Shown piece by piece: positions 1-9,588 of a stretch of DNA of 64,000 nucleotides (the stretch's first letter is position 1; each line of letters starts with the position of its first letter). The stretch covers positions 248,001 to 312,000 of the forward strand of contig NZ_JANZKX010000003.1 in the NCBI RefSeq assembly GCF_027257975.1, written 5' to 3'. The notes beneath the pieces were generated by a model, which was given only the letters and a program-made list of their open reading frames with translations, ran no database searches and was not told the origin of the DNA. Source of the stretch: Pelomonas sp. BJYL3. Lineage in GTDB: Bacteria > Pseudomonadota > Gammaproteobacteria > Burkholderiales > Burkholderiaceae_C. A program made the translations under genes and the position numbers.

Positions 1-2
1 AG

Positions 3-347
3 ATGACGGCCCAGCGCGACCAGGACAAGCCCTCCGACGGCGACTACCTCTCCAAGTACCGCGAATACAAGTACCAGGAAGCGCTGTTCGAGTCCTTTGC
101 CCGCCAGCTCGAGCTGGCCAAGCTGGACGAAGCCCGCGAAGGCGCGCTGATCCAGGTGGTGGACACCGCCTCGCCGCCCGACCGCCGCGCCAAGCCCAAG
201 CGTGTCATGACGGCTGCGCTGGTGTTCCTGATCAGCCTGTTCGCTGCTGGCGGCTTCGTGCTGGCCCGCCATCGGTGGAAGGAGCAGCAGAAGCGCCCCG
301 AGCAGGCCCTTCTGTGGCAGCAGTTCAAGCTCGCCTTCAAGCGCTGA
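3..347 (+). CDS. Wzz/GNVR-type polysaccharide chain-length determinant, C-terminal part (5' end outside window)
   Basis: Only the last ~114 residues are present and the frame is open to the window edge, so the gene starts upstream. The visible part has a charged, probably coiled stretch (YREYKYQEALFESFARQLELAKLDEARE), the short VVDTASPPDRRAKPKR segment that typically precedes the last membrane helix, and one hydrophobic helix (about residues 68-91 of the visible part) followed by a basic tail. This is the usual C-terminus of Wzz-family co-polymerases, which sit in the inner membrane and set O-antigen or exopolysaccharide chain length. It lies 35 nt upstream of wecB and a Wzx/Wzy set, which supports this role. 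Whether the missing part makes it a simple Wzz or a fused tyrosine-kinase type cannot be seen. Confidence 0.85.
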   Translation: MTAQRDQDKPSDGDYLSKYREYKYQEALFESFARQLELAKLDEAREGALIQVVDTASPPDRRAKPKRVMTAALVFLISLFAAGGFVLARHRWKEQQKRPEQALLWQQFKLAFKR

Positions 348-382
348 AAGAGTGACGGCCGACTGTGCGGCTGTCAGACCCC

Positions 383-1522
383 ATGAGTTCCAGCAATCCT
401 TCGCGCAAGCTTCTGTTCATCTTCGGGACCCGGCCCGAGGCCATCAAGATGGCACCGGTCGTCCTGCGAGCCCGCGCGGAACCGGGGGTCGAGGTCAAGG
501 TCTGCGTCACCGGCCAGCACCGACAGATGCTGGACCAGGTCCTGCGCGTCTTCGACATCACGCCGGACCATGACCTGGCCCTGATGCGGCCGGGCCAGAC
601 CCTGAGCACCCTCACCGCCGATGCGCTGCAAGCCTGCGAGGCCGTCATCAGCGCCGAGCGCCCGGATTACGTCCTGGTGCACGGCGACACGACCACCACC
701 TTCAGCGCCAGCCTGGCCGCCTTCTACACGCGCACGCCCGTGGCCCACGTCGAGGCCGGCCTGCGCACGGGCAATCTCTACTCGCCCTGGCCCGAGGAAG
801 CCAACCGCAAGCTGACCGGCGCGCTGGCCCAGCTCCATTTCGCACCCACGGAGACCGCCCGCCAGAACCTGCTGCGCGAAGGCGTGGACCCGGATCGCGT
901 CCACGTGACCGGCAACACTGTCATCGATGCGCTTCAGCAGGCCGTGCAGCGCCTCTCGGTCACGCCGGGGCTGGCGGACAGCATCCAGGCCTCCTTCGAT
1001 TTCCTGGACCCGGCCCTGCGCACCGTGCTGGTCACCGGGCACCGCCGCGAGAACTTCGGTGAGGGCTTCATCGGGATCTGCCGCGCCCTGCGAAATCTGG
1101 CGGCCCGCAGCGACCTCCAGATCGTCTACCCCGTGCACCTGAACCCGAATGTGCAGGGCCCCGTCTACGAGCTGCTGGCCGGGCTGACGAACGTCCATCT
1201 GATCGAGCCGCAGGACTACCTGCCCTTCGTCTACCTGCTGAACCGCTCGGACCTGGTGCTGACGGATTCCGGTGGCATCCAGGAAGAGGCCCCAGCGCTC
1301 GGCAAGCCGGTGCTGGTGATGCGCGACACCACCGAACGCCCCGAGGCCATCGAGGCCGGCACGGCACGACTCGTGGGTACGGGCGCCGCGTCCATCGAGC
1401 AGGCGGTGATCGATCTGCTGGACTCGCCGCAGGCCTACGCGGCCATGGCCACCGCGCACAACCCCTATGGCGACGGGCAGGCATCGGATCGCATCGTCGC
1501 CCGGCTCGCCCGCCATGGCTGA
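383..1522 (+). CDS. wecB: UDP-N-acetylglucosamine 2-epimerase (non-hydrolysing)
   Basis: A protein of 379 residues, the normal length for WecB (E. coli about 376). It interconverts UDP-GlcNAc and UDP-ManNAc in the cytoplasm, supplying ManNAc or ManNAcA for surface glycans. Family landmarks are visible in order: [10 protein letters not shown] near the N-terminus, [32 protein letters not shown] and [10 protein letters not shown]. The Asp, two Glu and His in the middle four motifs match the known catalytic set. ATG at 383 is preferred over GTG at 365 because the protein then starts directly before the Rossmann strand [11 protein letters not shown]. The stop overlaps the flippase start by 8 nt, so the two are translationally coupled. 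It resembles WecB more than the WbpI/WlbD epimerases. Confidence 0.95.
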   Translation: MSSSNPSRKLLFIFGTRPEAIKMAPVVLRARAEPGVEVKVCVTGQHRQMLDQVLRVFDITPDHDLALMRPGQTLSTLTADALQACEAVISAERPDYVLVHGDTTTTFSASLAAFYTRTPVAHVEAGLRTGNLYSPWPEEANRKLTGALAQLHFAPTETARQNLLREGVDPDRVHVTGNTVIDALQQAVQRLSVTPGLADSIQASFDFLDPALRTVLVTGHRRENFGEGFIGICRALRNLAARSDLQIVYPVHLNPNVQGPVYELLAGLTNVHLIEPQDYLPFVYLLNRSDLVLTDSGGIQEEAPALGKPVLVMRDTTERPEAIEAGTARLVGTGAASIEQAVIDLLDSPQAYAAMATAHNPYGDGQASDRIVARLARHG

Positions 1523-2816
1523 GGCCAGCCAGGCCCTGGCCGGCTCGCATGACATGGACCAGCCGCCCGCGCGCGATCGGCGACAGCTCCTGCAGGTCGG
1601 CATCACCCTGCTGAGCTCCACGCTGGGCAATGTGCTCACCGTGCTGCTCACGGGCTGGCTGGTCCGCAGCCTGGGCGCAGAAGCCTTCGGCCGGGTCGCC
1701 ATCCTCAGCAGCGCCGCCACCGCGCTGGGCAATGTCACGGCCTCCGGCGCGGCGCTCTATGTGGTGCGCGCCACCTCCGTCGGCAGCACGGACGACACCG
1801 GCGTCGCCACGCGCAGGGCCCTGGGCGCCGCCGCGCTGGCCGGGCAGCTGTGCGCCGCCCTCTTCACCGGCGCCGGCCTGCTGCTGGCCCTGGGCCGGCA
1901 CGAGGTGCTGGGCCTGACCGAGTGGGCCCTGGTAGCCCTGGCCCTGCACATGATCACGGCTGACATCCATGCCAAGAACTGCCTGATCGGCTACCAGAAG
2001 GTGCTGGCGCTGTCCGTGGCCACGCTGATCGGGGCCGTGCTCAGCTGTCTCTGCCAGTTCACCGGCGCGCAGATCGGCGGCCCCCAGGGCTATCTGGCCG
2101 GCTTCACCCTGGGAACGGTGCTGCAGCTGCTGAGCTCGCGGCTGGTGATGGTCCGCGTGATGGGCCGGACGCCGCCGCTGGGCCTGCGCGCGCGCTGGGC
2201 CGGCATTCGCGAGCCGGCCTTCCTGCGCTTCGTGCTACCCGCCACGCTCTCGGCCAGCCTGGTGCCGGGCTCGCACTGGTGTGCCAATGCCATCGCCGCG
2301 GCCAAGGCCGGGCAGTACAGCGACATCGCCGTGCTGACCGTGGCCATGCAGTTCTTCAACATCGTGATCTTCGTGCCCACGGTCCTGAACAAGATCGTCC
2401 TGCCAAGGACCATCCGGGCCTACAACGGCCACCAGGGCATGGCGGAGACCCGCCAGCACGCCCTCGGCCAGGCGGCGCTGATGTTCGGGCTGTCGATCGC
2501 CGCGCCGCTGCTCGTGTGGATCTTTTCAGGCCCCATCCAGAAGGCCTACCTCTTCAGCGCCCCCGAGCAGCTGTGGACGCTCTACGCCTTCTGCGCCGCA
2601 TCGGCCTTCGCCTGCGCCGGCATTCCCATCTCCAACTACGTGGTCAGCCACCAGAAGATGACCTTCGGCCTGCTGACCAATGTGCTGTGGGCGGGCGCCT
2701 ACCTGCTGCTGGCCTGGATGCTGCCGGGAACCGCCCTGGCCGTGGGTCTGGCCCTGCTGATCGCCTACGTCATGACGCTCGCCGTCGCTGTTGTCCCTCT
2801 CTTCTCGCAGAACTGA
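1515..2816 (+). CDS. Wzx-type polysaccharide flippase (MATE/MOP superfamily)
   Basis: A very hydrophobic 433-residue protein with about 12 predicted membrane helices, the size and layout of polysaccharide_synt (Wzx/RfbX) flippases, which move undecaprenyl-linked repeat units across the inner membrane. The N-terminal region has the pattern [28 protein letters not shown] typical of the first MOP helix. ATG 1515 overlaps the wecB stop (ATGGCTGA); a further in-frame ATG at 1551 is possible. It is followed after 3 nt by a glycosyltransferase. A second flippase is encoded at 27405-28706 on the other strand, so each may serve a different glycan. Confidence 0.85.
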   Translation: MAEASQALAGSHDMDQPPARDRRQLLQVGITLLSSTLGNVLTVLLTGWLVRSLGAEAFGRVAILSSAATALGNVTASGAALYVVRATSVGSTDDTGVATRRALGAAALAGQLCAALFTGAGLLLALGRHEVLGLTEWALVALALHMITADIHAKNCLIGYQKVLALSVATLIGAVLSCLCQFTGAQIGGPQGYLAGFTLGTVLQLLSSRLVMVRVMGRTPPLGLRARWAGIREPAFLRFVLPATLSASLVPGSHWCANAIAAAKAGQYSDIAVLTVAMQFFNIVIFVPTVLNKIVLPRTIRAYNGHQGMAETRQHALGQAALMFGLSIAAPLLVWIFSGPIQKAYLFSAPEQLWTLYAFCAASAFACAGIPISNYVVSHQKMTFGLLTNVLWAGAYLLLAWMLPGTALAVGLALLIAYVMTLAVAVVPLFSQN

Positions 2817-2819
2817 ACC

Positions 2820-3851
2820 ATGGAAGCCCGGAAGCGCAAGTTTTGCGTCTATTGCAAGCCCGAGGACATCAACGATGCCACCTTCCGCTACGTGGAGGTC
2901 ATTCGACGCGGGCTGCGCGAGGCCGGCGGCGAGGACCTGGGCATCACCTGGTCCGATGCCACGCTGCGCCGGGCTGACGACGTGGTCAGCATCAGTTGCA
3001 TGCCCGCGGCGCGAGTGATGTGGAAGCATCCTGGGGCCCGTCTGATCCACTGGTTCCAGGGCATCGAGGCCGTGGAGCGCCGCTTCCTGCACGGCGGCTG
3101 GCGGGGCTGGGGGCGCTACGTCATCTGGTCGGCGCTGGAGTATCTGGTCCTGCGCAAGGCGCGGCTGAAGCTCTTCGTCTCAGAGGAGATGCGTCACTTC
3201 CTGGGCGATGACAGGCTCGGCAAGGGCCGCTCCCTGTCCTTCCCCTGCTACAACGCCGACCCGCTGCCCGCACCCGTGGGCACGGCCGGCCGCTATGCCT
3301 CGCTGGACCTGGTCTATGCCGGCTCGCTCTACAAGTGGCAGCGCGTGGAAGACGTGCTCGCGACCTTCCAGCTGCTGAGCCAGGCCCGCCCCGAGGCCAC
3401 GCTCACGCTGTTCACCCGCGAGGTCGAGCGGGCCCGGGCCCTGTGCAAGGCCATGGGCCTCACGCAGGTGACGGTGGAATCCGTGAGCCCGGCGGAGCTG
3501 GTGACGGCCCTGCAGCGCTTCAGCTACGGCTTCATCCTGCGCGAGGACATCGCCATCAACCGCGTCAGCACGCCCACCAAGCTCAGCACCTACATGGCCG
3601 CCGGTGTGATCCCGGTGCTGACCGAGGCCACGCCCGCGCTGAGCCGCCTGCTGGAGCTCGTGCCCTACAAGGTCATCGTCCGCGAACCCACGCAGCACCG
3701 CGAGATCGCCGACAGCCTCCTCGACATGGCCCGGGCGGCCCCTTCGCCGGCGCAGGTGCATGCCGCCTTCGCCACGGTGTTCAGTGCGGACTTCAACGAC
3801 GCGGTGCATGCACGGCGCATCGCTGAAGCCCTGGCCGCGGACCTGCGCTGA
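2820..3851 (+). CDS. Glycosyltransferase, GT-B fold (GT1/GT4-like)
   Basis: 343 residues. The C-terminal half shows the GT-B donor-site layout: LDLVYAGSLYKWQRVEDVL (start of the second Rossmann domain), then TLFTRE and a region with STPTKLSTYMAAGVIPVLTE that resembles the loop where GT4 enzymes place their sugar-nucleotide contacts. No clear EX7E motif is visible, so the family assignment is only to the superfamily. There is no signal peptide or membrane helix; it should act at the cytoplasmic face on the lipid-linked repeat unit. It lies 3 nt after the flippase and its stop overlaps the polymerase start by one base. The sugar transferred cannot be inferred. Confidence 0.8.
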   Translation: MEARKRKFCVYCKPEDINDATFRYVEVIRRGLREAGGEDLGITWSDATLRRADDVVSISCMPAARVMWKHPGARLIHWFQGIEAVERRFLHGGWRGWGRYVIWSALEYLVLRKARLKLFVSEEMRHFLGDDRLGKGRSLSFPCYNADPLPAPVGTAGRYASLDLVYAGSLYKWQRVEDVLATFQLLSQARPEATLTLFTREVERARALCKAMGLTQVTVESVSPAELVTALQRFSYGFILREDIAINRVSTPTKLSTYMAAGVIPVLTEATPALSRLLELVPYKVIVREPTQHREIADSLLDMARAAPSPAQVHAAFATVFSADFNDAVHARRIAEALAADLR

Positions 3852-5143
3852 TGTACGGCTTCCTGCGCGTCTATCTCTACTGGAGCGTCCTCTGGGGGCT
3901 CTTCATGCATCCGGCGCTGGGCCTCAAGCCCGTGATCCCGGGCTTGCTGATCGGGATGGACAGCCTGCTGCTGCTGGTCAGCTGCGCCTACATCTGGAAC
4001 CGGCGGCCCCAGCTGGCAATGGCGCAGGACCGCCAGGTGCTGGGCCGCTCGCTGCAGCCCCTGCTGGCACTGGCCGCCTATGGTCTGACCATCACCGCCC
4101 TGCATGGCGGCTCTCTGGTGGACGCCGCGAAGTATGTGGGCGTGCTGGTGCGTCCCCTGTTCGTGATGCTGGCGCTGTTCGTGTGGACCCGCGTGGAGCG
4201 GCGCTCCCAGCCCGCCCACCTGCTGGCCACGTTGCGCCTGGACTTCGCACTGCTGGCGACGGTGCAGATGCTGATCGCCGGCCTCCAGCTCATCGACCCG
4301 GTGACGGGCGCCGAGTTCATCGCAGCCCTCAACGACAACAGCTCCGCCGTCTGGGCGCTGGAGGACGGTGACGTTTCCGGCACGTTCGCCAACTCCATCG
4401 ACCTGTCCTACTTCCTGCTGGCGACCTATGTCGTGCAGACGCTGCCGGCCTGGCAGCGGGTGCGCATGCCGTCCCTGCTGCTGACCGGGCTGTTCGGCTT
4501 CTTCATCGACGCCACCGGCAGCGATGCCGCCACCGTGTGCTTCGGCCTGTACGCCTTGTACCTGTGCCTGCGCACCCTCTCGCCGCCGACCCGGCGCGCC
4601 GTGCTGGGCGGCCTCGCCGTGCTGGTCGTGGGTTCGGTATTCAGCATGGGCGACCAGCTCATCGACCGCGTCGTTGCCAAGGTCGACAACATGATGCTGA
4701 GCCGCCTGGGCCTGCTCTTCGTGAGCGTGCCGGAGATGGTCAGCTACCAGCCGGCCAAGCTGATCACCGGCATGGGCGGGGACTTCGAGGTGGTGCTGGC
4801 CGCCCTGCGCAGCCTGCCCGAGGTGCCGCTGGTCTTCACCTACGATGAATCCGCCATCGTCATCAACGATGTGTTCTGGGTCGCCTTGACGTTAGCATTC
4901 GGCCTGCCCATGCTCACCTGGCTGCTGTGGCGCATGGCCCAGATCTTCAGGGCCTATGTCCAGGGAGGTGCATGGCCCGTGCATCTCTTCAGGCTGGACA
5001 ACATGCTGCTGCTGATCATCTTCCTGGCAGGTCTCATCAACCAGATCATCCTGGTGCGCTCCTTCTCCGTGGCACTGCTGCTGGGCCTGGTGCCCATCGC
5101 CTGCCATGCGCGCAACGCCGAGGCCCGCCTGCGCGGCGGCTGA
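3851..5143 (+). CDS. Putative O-antigen/exopolysaccharide polymerase (Wzy-like membrane protein)
   Basis: 430 residues with about 11-12 hydrophobic helices and one long polar region between late helices (about residues 280-345), the usual topology of Wzy polymerases, which join lipid-linked repeat units in the periplasm. Sequence conservation in Wzy is very low, so the call rests on topology and place: between glycosyltransferases, in an operon with Wzz and Wzx. The motif EDGDVSGTFANSIDLSYFLL resembles the GTFxNPN-type element seen in the Wzy_C/O-antigen ligase superfamily. An O-antigen ligase role is the main alternative. It starts on the last base of the preceding stop codon. Confidence 0.72.
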   Translation: MYGFLRVYLYWSVLWGLFMHPALGLKPVIPGLLIGMDSLLLLVSCAYIWNRRPQLAMAQDRQVLGRSLQPLLALAAYGLTITALHGGSLVDAAKYVGVLVRPLFVMLALFVWTRVERRSQPAHLLATLRLDFALLATVQMLIAGLQLIDPVTGAEFIAALNDNSSAVWALEDGDVSGTFANSIDLSYFLLATYVVQTLPAWQRVRMPSLLLTGLFGFFIDATGSDAATVCFGLYALYLCLRTLSPPTRRAVLGGLAVLVVGSVFSMGDQLIDRVVAKVDNMMLSRLGLLFVSVPEMVSYQPAKLITGMGGDFEVVLAALRSLPEVPLVFTYDESAIVINDVFWVALTLAFGLPMLTWLLWRMAQIFRAYVQGGAWPVHLFRLDNMLLLIIFLAGLINQIILVRSFSVALLLGLVPIACHARNAEARLRGG

Positions 5144-5146
5144 GCC

Positions 5147-6397
5147 ATGGGTGACGGCTATCTCCTCGTCTCCGCCCACCACTGCGCGCCCGACATGGGC
5201 AGCGAGCATGCGGTCGGCTGGAACCTGGTCTCGCGGCTGGCCCGCCAGCGCCCGCTGATCCTGGTCACCCAGGACAACGAGTTCCGACCGGCGGTGGAAC
5301 GGGGCATGGCCGCACTGCGGGCTCAGGGCTGCGATGTCCACGACTTCTACGTGCGGCACGGCAGCCGCACCGACGGCCGCAAGAACAGCCTGCGCCTGGG
5401 CTACTACCTGACGTACATCGTCTACCAGTGGCGCGTCTACCAGCTTGCGAAGACGCTGCGCTCGCGCTTTCGCATCGTCGCCGCCCACCACCTCAACATC
5501 GTGGGCTTCCGCGAGCCCGGTTTTCTCTGGAAGTTGGACTTGCCCTTTCTCTGGGGGCCGGTAGGTGGGCTGGTCTACACGCCGCGCGCCCTGTTCGGGG
5601 AGCTGACGCTGAAGATGCGTCTCTTCCTGAACCTCACTGAATGGATCACCCGGCTGCAGTTCCGGCTGAGCCCGCGCGTGAAGGCTGCCTACCGGGCCAC
5701 GCAGCGACCGGGCGGTGCCTTCATCGCGGCCACGCAGGACATCGGCCAGCGCTTCCAGCGGCGCTTCGGCGGCAGCTTCCACTGGATCCCCGAGACCGGC
5801 GCCGAGGACATCCCCGAGGAGCAGCTCGCGCGCACGGCCACGGGCGGTGGCGCCTCGCTGCGCCTGCTGTGGGCGGGCGCGCTGGTGGACCGCAAACCGC
5901 TGGGCATGCTGCTGGACGCCATCGCCGCGCTGCCAGCCGCGGCGCGTGAGCAGATCGAGCTGACCGTCGTGGGCGACGGCGACTCCCGTCCCCGCTACGA
6001 GGCCCAGGCCCAGGATCTGGGCATCCGCGCGACCTTCCACGGCTGGGTGAGCCACGCCCAGGCCCAGGCGCATTTCAGCCAGGCGGATCTCTTCGTGCTG
6101 CTGAGCGTCAAGGACCTCACGACCAATGTCGTCTTCGAGTCCCTGGCCCACGGCCTGCCCGTGCTGTGCCTGGACCACCATGGCTACGCCGAGATCGTGG
6201 ACGACAGCTGCGGCGTCAAGATCCCCATCGGCACGCCCGGCGGCATGCGTGCCGCCATCGGCACGGTGCTGCAGGGCTTCCTCGGCGACCGCCAGGCGCT
6301 CGCCCGGCTCGCCCCGGGCGCCCGGCAGCGTGCCCGTCAATTCACCTGGGACCGCAATGCGCTGGCCATCGGCCGCCTGCTGCCCCCGTCCCTGTAA
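5147..6397 (+). CDS. Glycosyltransferase family 4 protein
   Basis: 416 residues with the GT4 layout. The N-terminus reads YLLVSAHHCAPDMGSEHAVGWNLVSRLAR, a Rossmann start whose glycine-rich GSE element contacts the donor in this family. A second Rossmann domain begins at about residue 240 (LRLLWAGALVDRKPLGMLLDAIAAL). The donor-site region VLLSVKDLTTNVVFESLAHGLPVLCLDHHGYAEIV contains a divergent EX7E-like element ending in FESLAHGLPV. It is cytosolic, possibly peripheral to the membrane. It follows the Wzy-like gene after 3 nt and precedes another GT4 gene by 33 nt. Donor and acceptor sugars are unknown. Confidence 0.88.
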   Translation: MGDGYLLVSAHHCAPDMGSEHAVGWNLVSRLARQRPLILVTQDNEFRPAVERGMAALRAQGCDVHDFYVRHGSRTDGRKNSLRLGYYLTYIVYQWRVYQLAKTLRSRFRIVAAHHLNIVGFREPGFLWKLDLPFLWGPVGGLVYTPRALFGELTLKMRLFLNLTEWITRLQFRLSPRVKAAYRATQRPGGAFIAATQDIGQRFQRRFGGSFHWIPETGAEDIPEEQLARTATGGGASLRLLWAGALVDRKPLGMLLDAIAALPAAAREQIELTVVGDGDSRPRYEAQAQDLGIRATFHGWVSHAQAQAHFSQADLFVLLSVKDLTTNVVFESLAHGLPVLCLDHHGYAEIVDDSCGVKIPIGTPGGMRAAIGTVLQGFLGDRQALARLAPGARQRARQFTWDRNALAIGRLLPPSL

Positions 6398-6430
6398 ACC
6401 GCCGGCCGTTCCGGCCCGCCCCCTTTGAGC

Positions 6431-7663
6431 ATGCGCGTACTTCAGATCAACAACTTCGAACATATCGGCGGGGGCTCGGACCGCGTCTACCAGCTCACGA
6501 CCCGGATGCTGCTGGACCAGGGGCATGAGCTGGCAACGCTGGCCTGCGGCGACACCTCCTTCGACGCGCGCAAGACCACCGTCCTGTTGCCGCGCAACGG
6601 CTATGTCCAGCCCAATCCGCTGGCCACGCTGCGAAACTTCCGCGAGTTCATCTACAGGCCCGAGGCCGCGCAGCAGCTGGACGCCCTGATCACCGCCTTC
6701 AAGCCGGAAGTGGCGCACCTGCACATCTTCTACGGCCAGCTCAGCAACGCCATCCTGGAGGTGCTCAAGCGCCGTCAGGTGCCGACGGTGATGACGGTCC
6801 ACGAGTACCGCATGCTGTGCCCGGTCTCCACGATGTTCACGCCGGAGCTGGGCGTCTGCGAGCGTTGCGCCACCGGCAGCTACCGCCACGCCGTGCTGAA
6901 CCGCTGCAATCGCAACAGCGTGCTGGCGTCTTCGCTGTCGGCGCTGGAATGCCGCACGCGCGACCGCCGCTTCGACTACGTCAGCCACATCGACCACTTC
7001 TTCATGGTCTCGCAGTTCTGCCGAGACAAGCACATCGAGTACCGCCCCGCCATCGCGGCCAAGTCCTCGGTGCTGTACAACTTCGTCGACAGCCCCGGCC
7101 CCGCCAGCGGGCAGCCGACGCCACGCAGCTATCTCTACTGCGGCCGGCTCTCGCGCGAGAAGGGGCTGGGCATGCTGTGCCAGGCCTTCGCCCGCCGCTC
7201 CGAAGACCAGCTCCTGATCGCAGGCGCCGGCCCCATGGAGGCGGAGCTGAGGGCGGCCTACGCGGGGCTGCCCAACATTCGCTTCCTCGGCAAGCTGGAC
7301 GCTCCTTCGCTGAAGGCGCAGATCGAGCAGGCCTGGTTCACCATCGCGCCCTCCGAGTGGTACGAGAACAATCCCATGGCCATCCTGGAGAGCTTTGCCG
7401 CCGGCACGCCCGTGATCGCGGCGCGCATCGGTGGCATTCCCGAGCTGGTCATCCCCGGCCGCACCGGCCTGCTGTTCGAGCCCTCCGACCAGCCCGGCCT
7501 CGCCGCCCAGCTGGACCAGGCCGGCCGCATGGCGCCCGCGGAGCGCCAGGCCCTGGCCGAGGGCGCACGCGGCCTCATCCGCAGCCAGCACCTGGCCGAG
7601 CACCACTACGCGCTGCTCATGGACGGCTACCAGGCGGCCTGCCGCGCATCCCGGGAGCCTTGA
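6431..7663 (+). CDS. Glycosyltransferase family 4 protein with cysteine-rich insert
   Basis: 410 residues. GT4 hallmarks are clear: the N-terminal MRVLQINNFEHIGGGSDRVY with the glycine-rich loop, SYLYCGRLSREKGLGMLCQAF opening the donor domain, and PSEWYENNPMAILESFAAG with the EX7E spacing. A cysteine-containing insert (CPVSTMFTPELGVCERC, then NRCNRN, about residues 134-165) is typical of one GT4 subgroup and may bind a metal or form a structural cluster. ATG 6431 is preferred over the TTG two codons upstream. The gene sits 33 nt after the previous transferase and 3 nt before the next, within the same operon. Confidence 0.9.
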   Translation: MRVLQINNFEHIGGGSDRVYQLTTRMLLDQGHELATLACGDTSFDARKTTVLLPRNGYVQPNPLATLRNFREFIYRPEAAQQLDALITAFKPEVAHLHIFYGQLSNAILEVLKRRQVPTVMTVHEYRMLCPVSTMFTPELGVCERCATGSYRHAVLNRCNRNSVLASSLSALECRTRDRRFDYVSHIDHFFMVSQFCRDKHIEYRPAIAAKSSVLYNFVDSPGPASGQPTPRSYLYCGRLSREKGLGMLCQAFARRSEDQLLIAGAGPMEAELRAAYAGLPNIRFLGKLDAPSLKAQIEQAWFTIAPSEWYENNPMAILESFAAGTPVIAARIGGIPELVIPGRTGLLFEPSDQPGLAAQLDQAGRMAPAERQALAEGARGLIRSQHLAEHHYALLMDGYQAACRASREP

Positions 7664-7666
7664 GGC

Positions 7667-8728
7667 ATGGCGACGATTGCCTTCATCGGATCCGCCGGCA
7701 TCCCCAACCGCTACGGCGGCTTCGAGTCCTTCGCCGAGCACTGCACGCCCGCCATGGTGGCGGCCGGGCATGAGGTCATCGTCACCTGCGACGCCCGCCT
7801 CTACCCCGACCGCGCGCCCGACTTCAACGGCGTACGCCGACTCTTCCTGGACACGCCAGCCAATGGCGCGGCCTCGGTGCTGCACGACCTCTTTGCCTTC
7901 TTCAAGGTCTTCCTGCGCAGCAGCCACATCGTGGTCCTGGGCGTCTCGGGCGGCCTGTGGTTCCCGCTGTTCCGCCTGCTGTGCGGGCTGTCGGGCAAGC
8001 GGCTGCTGGTGAATGTGGACGGCATCGAGTGGCGGCGAGACAAGTTCAGCCCCCGCAAGCGGCGCCTGCTCAAGGTGCTGGACAGCCTGGCCCAGCGCTT
8101 CGCCCACCGCATCATCTACGACAACGAAGGCCTTGCGCCCTTCCTCGTTCCCAGCTGCCGCGGCAAGTCGCATTGCATCGCCTATTCGGGCGACCACGTC
8201 CTGCGCGTGCCCGGCACCGCCGTCGAGCCGGGCACGGCCCTGACCGTGTGCCGCATCGAGCCGGAGAACCAGCTGGAGCTGATGATCGAGGGCTTCCTCG
8301 CCTCGCCGCTGCAGCGCTACACCCTCATCGGCAACTGGAACCACAGCCCCTATGCACGCCAGCTGCGCGCCCGCTATGCCCACGAGCCGCGGCTCGCCCT
8401 GCTCGACCCCATCTACGACCCGCACGCACTGGCTCAGCACCGCGAGCGCTGCGCTGTGTACCTGCACGGCCACAGCGTGGGTGGCACCAACCCCTCGCTG
8501 GTGGAGATGCTGTTCTATGACTGCGAGCTGCTGTGCTTTGACGTCAGCTTCAACCGCCACACGGCCCAGGACTGCGCCCGCTTTTTCGCAGACGCGCCTG
8601 CGCTGACCGCGCTGCTGCGCCAGCCTCGCCCACCCGAGGCCGGCCGCCAGGCCCTGCGCCGGGCGTACAGTGCGCAGCACATCGCCGGCCTGTACCTGCA
8701 GCAGATCCTGCACGGTCAGTCCGCCTGA
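7667..8728 (+). CDS. DUF1972-type glycosyltransferase (rhamnosyltransferase-like)
   Basis: 353 residues starting MATIAFIGSAGIPNRYGGFE, the signature opening of the DUF1972 N-terminal domain, which is found fused to GT4 donor domains in capsule and O-antigen loci; members have been annotated as rhamnosyl- or galactosyltransferases. The second half shows ALTVCRIEPENQLELMIEGFL (donor-domain start) and HGHSVGGTNPSLVEML, the canonical donor-site motif of this subfamily. The protein is about normal length. It follows the preceding transferase by 3 nt and is separated from the FkbM gene by 38 nt. Substrate cannot be read from sequence. Confidence 0.88.
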   Translation: MATIAFIGSAGIPNRYGGFESFAEHCTPAMVAAGHEVIVTCDARLYPDRAPDFNGVRRLFLDTPANGAASVLHDLFAFFKVFLRSSHIVVLGVSGGLWFPLFRLLCGLSGKRLLVNVDGIEWRRDKFSPRKRRLLKVLDSLAQRFAHRIIYDNEGLAPFLVPSCRGKSHCIAYSGDHVLRVPGTAVEPGTALTVCRIEPENQLELMIEGFLASPLQRYTLIGNWNHSPYARQLRARYAHEPRLALLDPIYDPHALAQHRERCAVYLHGHSVGGTNPSLVEMLFYDCELLCFDVSFNRHTAQDCARFFADAPALTALLRQPRPPEAGRQALRRAYSAQHIAGLYLQQILHGQSA

Positions 8729-8766
8729 GATCGCGGCCTGTTGCCCTCCACCCGCACCTCCACCGC

Positions 8767-9585
8767 ATGATGAAGATCAAACGTCTGTTGACCGCCCTGC
8801 AGAGGCGGCTGTCACGCCTGACGGACTGGCGGCTCGTGCGCTGGAACCGGCTGGCCAGCCACCAGCAGCGCTGGTATCTGCGGCGTTTCCTGAAGTGGCA
8901 ACCCATCGACCTGGTCCTCGACGTGGGCGGCAATGCCGGGCAATTCGCCCAGCTGGTCCGCGCGGCCGGCTACCAGGGCTGGATCATCAGCTTCGAACCC
9001 CTGCCCGACATGGCGGCGCAGCTGCGCCGCCTCGCCGAGGCCGACGGCCGCTGGCAGGTGGTCGAGAAGGCCCTGGGCGAGCAGCCCGGGCGGGCCAGCC
9101 TGCAGGTCACCAGCACCTCGCCGATGAGTTCCCTGCTGGAGCCCGTGCAGGATCCCAGCAGCGCGATGGCGCAGTTCAGCGAGGTGAGGCGCCGCCTGGA
9201 CGTCGAGCTGATCACCCTGGACGACTTCCTCCGCGAGGATCCCCGGGCCCAGGCGGCACAGTCCATCTACCTCAAGCTGGATGTGCAGGGCTTCGAGATG
9301 CCCGTGCTCAACGGCGCGCGCCGCAGCCTGGGCAAGGTCGCGGCCATCCAGGCGGAGCTGGGCGTCGCCACCGTTTACCATGGGCAGACGCAGTACCGCG
9401 AGCTGCTGGCCTGGCTGCACGAGGCGGGCTACGTGCCCTCCCTGTTCACGGCGCATGACTACGAGCTCTTCCCCGAAATGATCGACTTCGACGCCCACTT
9501 CGTCCGCGCCGACATCCTGGCCGCCTCGCTGCAGGCCCGCCAGGCCCAACGTGCCGCCGCGGGTCTGCGCCAGCTGGACGCCTGA
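8767..9585 (+). CDS. FkbM family methyltransferase
   Basis: 272 residues. The SAM-binding Rossmann motif DVGGNAGQFAQ (about residues 53-63), the acidic post-strand II element SFEPLPDM and the family-typical LKLDVQGFEMPVLNGA (about residues 175-190) are present in order, which defines FkbM O-methyltransferases. In polysaccharide loci such enzymes methylate a sugar hydroxyl, sometimes as a chain-ending cap. It is the last gene of the glycan block: only 3 nt separate its stop from the ATG of gspF, so the secretion genes are almost certainly co-transcribed with it. An ATG-ATG start leaves one residue of uncertainty. Confidence 0.9.
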   Translation: MMKIKRLLTALQRRLSRLTDWRLVRWNRLASHQQRWYLRRFLKWQPIDLVLDVGGNAGQFAQLVRAAGYQGWIISFEPLPDMAAQLRRLAEADGRWQVVEKALGEQPGRASLQVTSTSPMSSLLEPVQDPSSAMAQFSEVRRRLDVELITLDDFLREDPRAQAAQSIYLKLDVQGFEMPVLNGARRSLGKVAAIQAELGVATVYHGQTQYRELLAWLHEAGYVPSLFTAHDYELFPEMIDFDAHFVRADILAASLQARQAQRAAAGLRQLDA

Positions 9586-9588
9586 GCC

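Noticed and set aside
4892-8713. A 1273-residue open frame on the - strand opposite the glycosyltransferase genes
   Set aside because: It is the mirror of GC-rich + strand genes with clear family motifs. Its product is His/Gln/Gly/Arg-rich low-complexity sequence with no recognisable domain.
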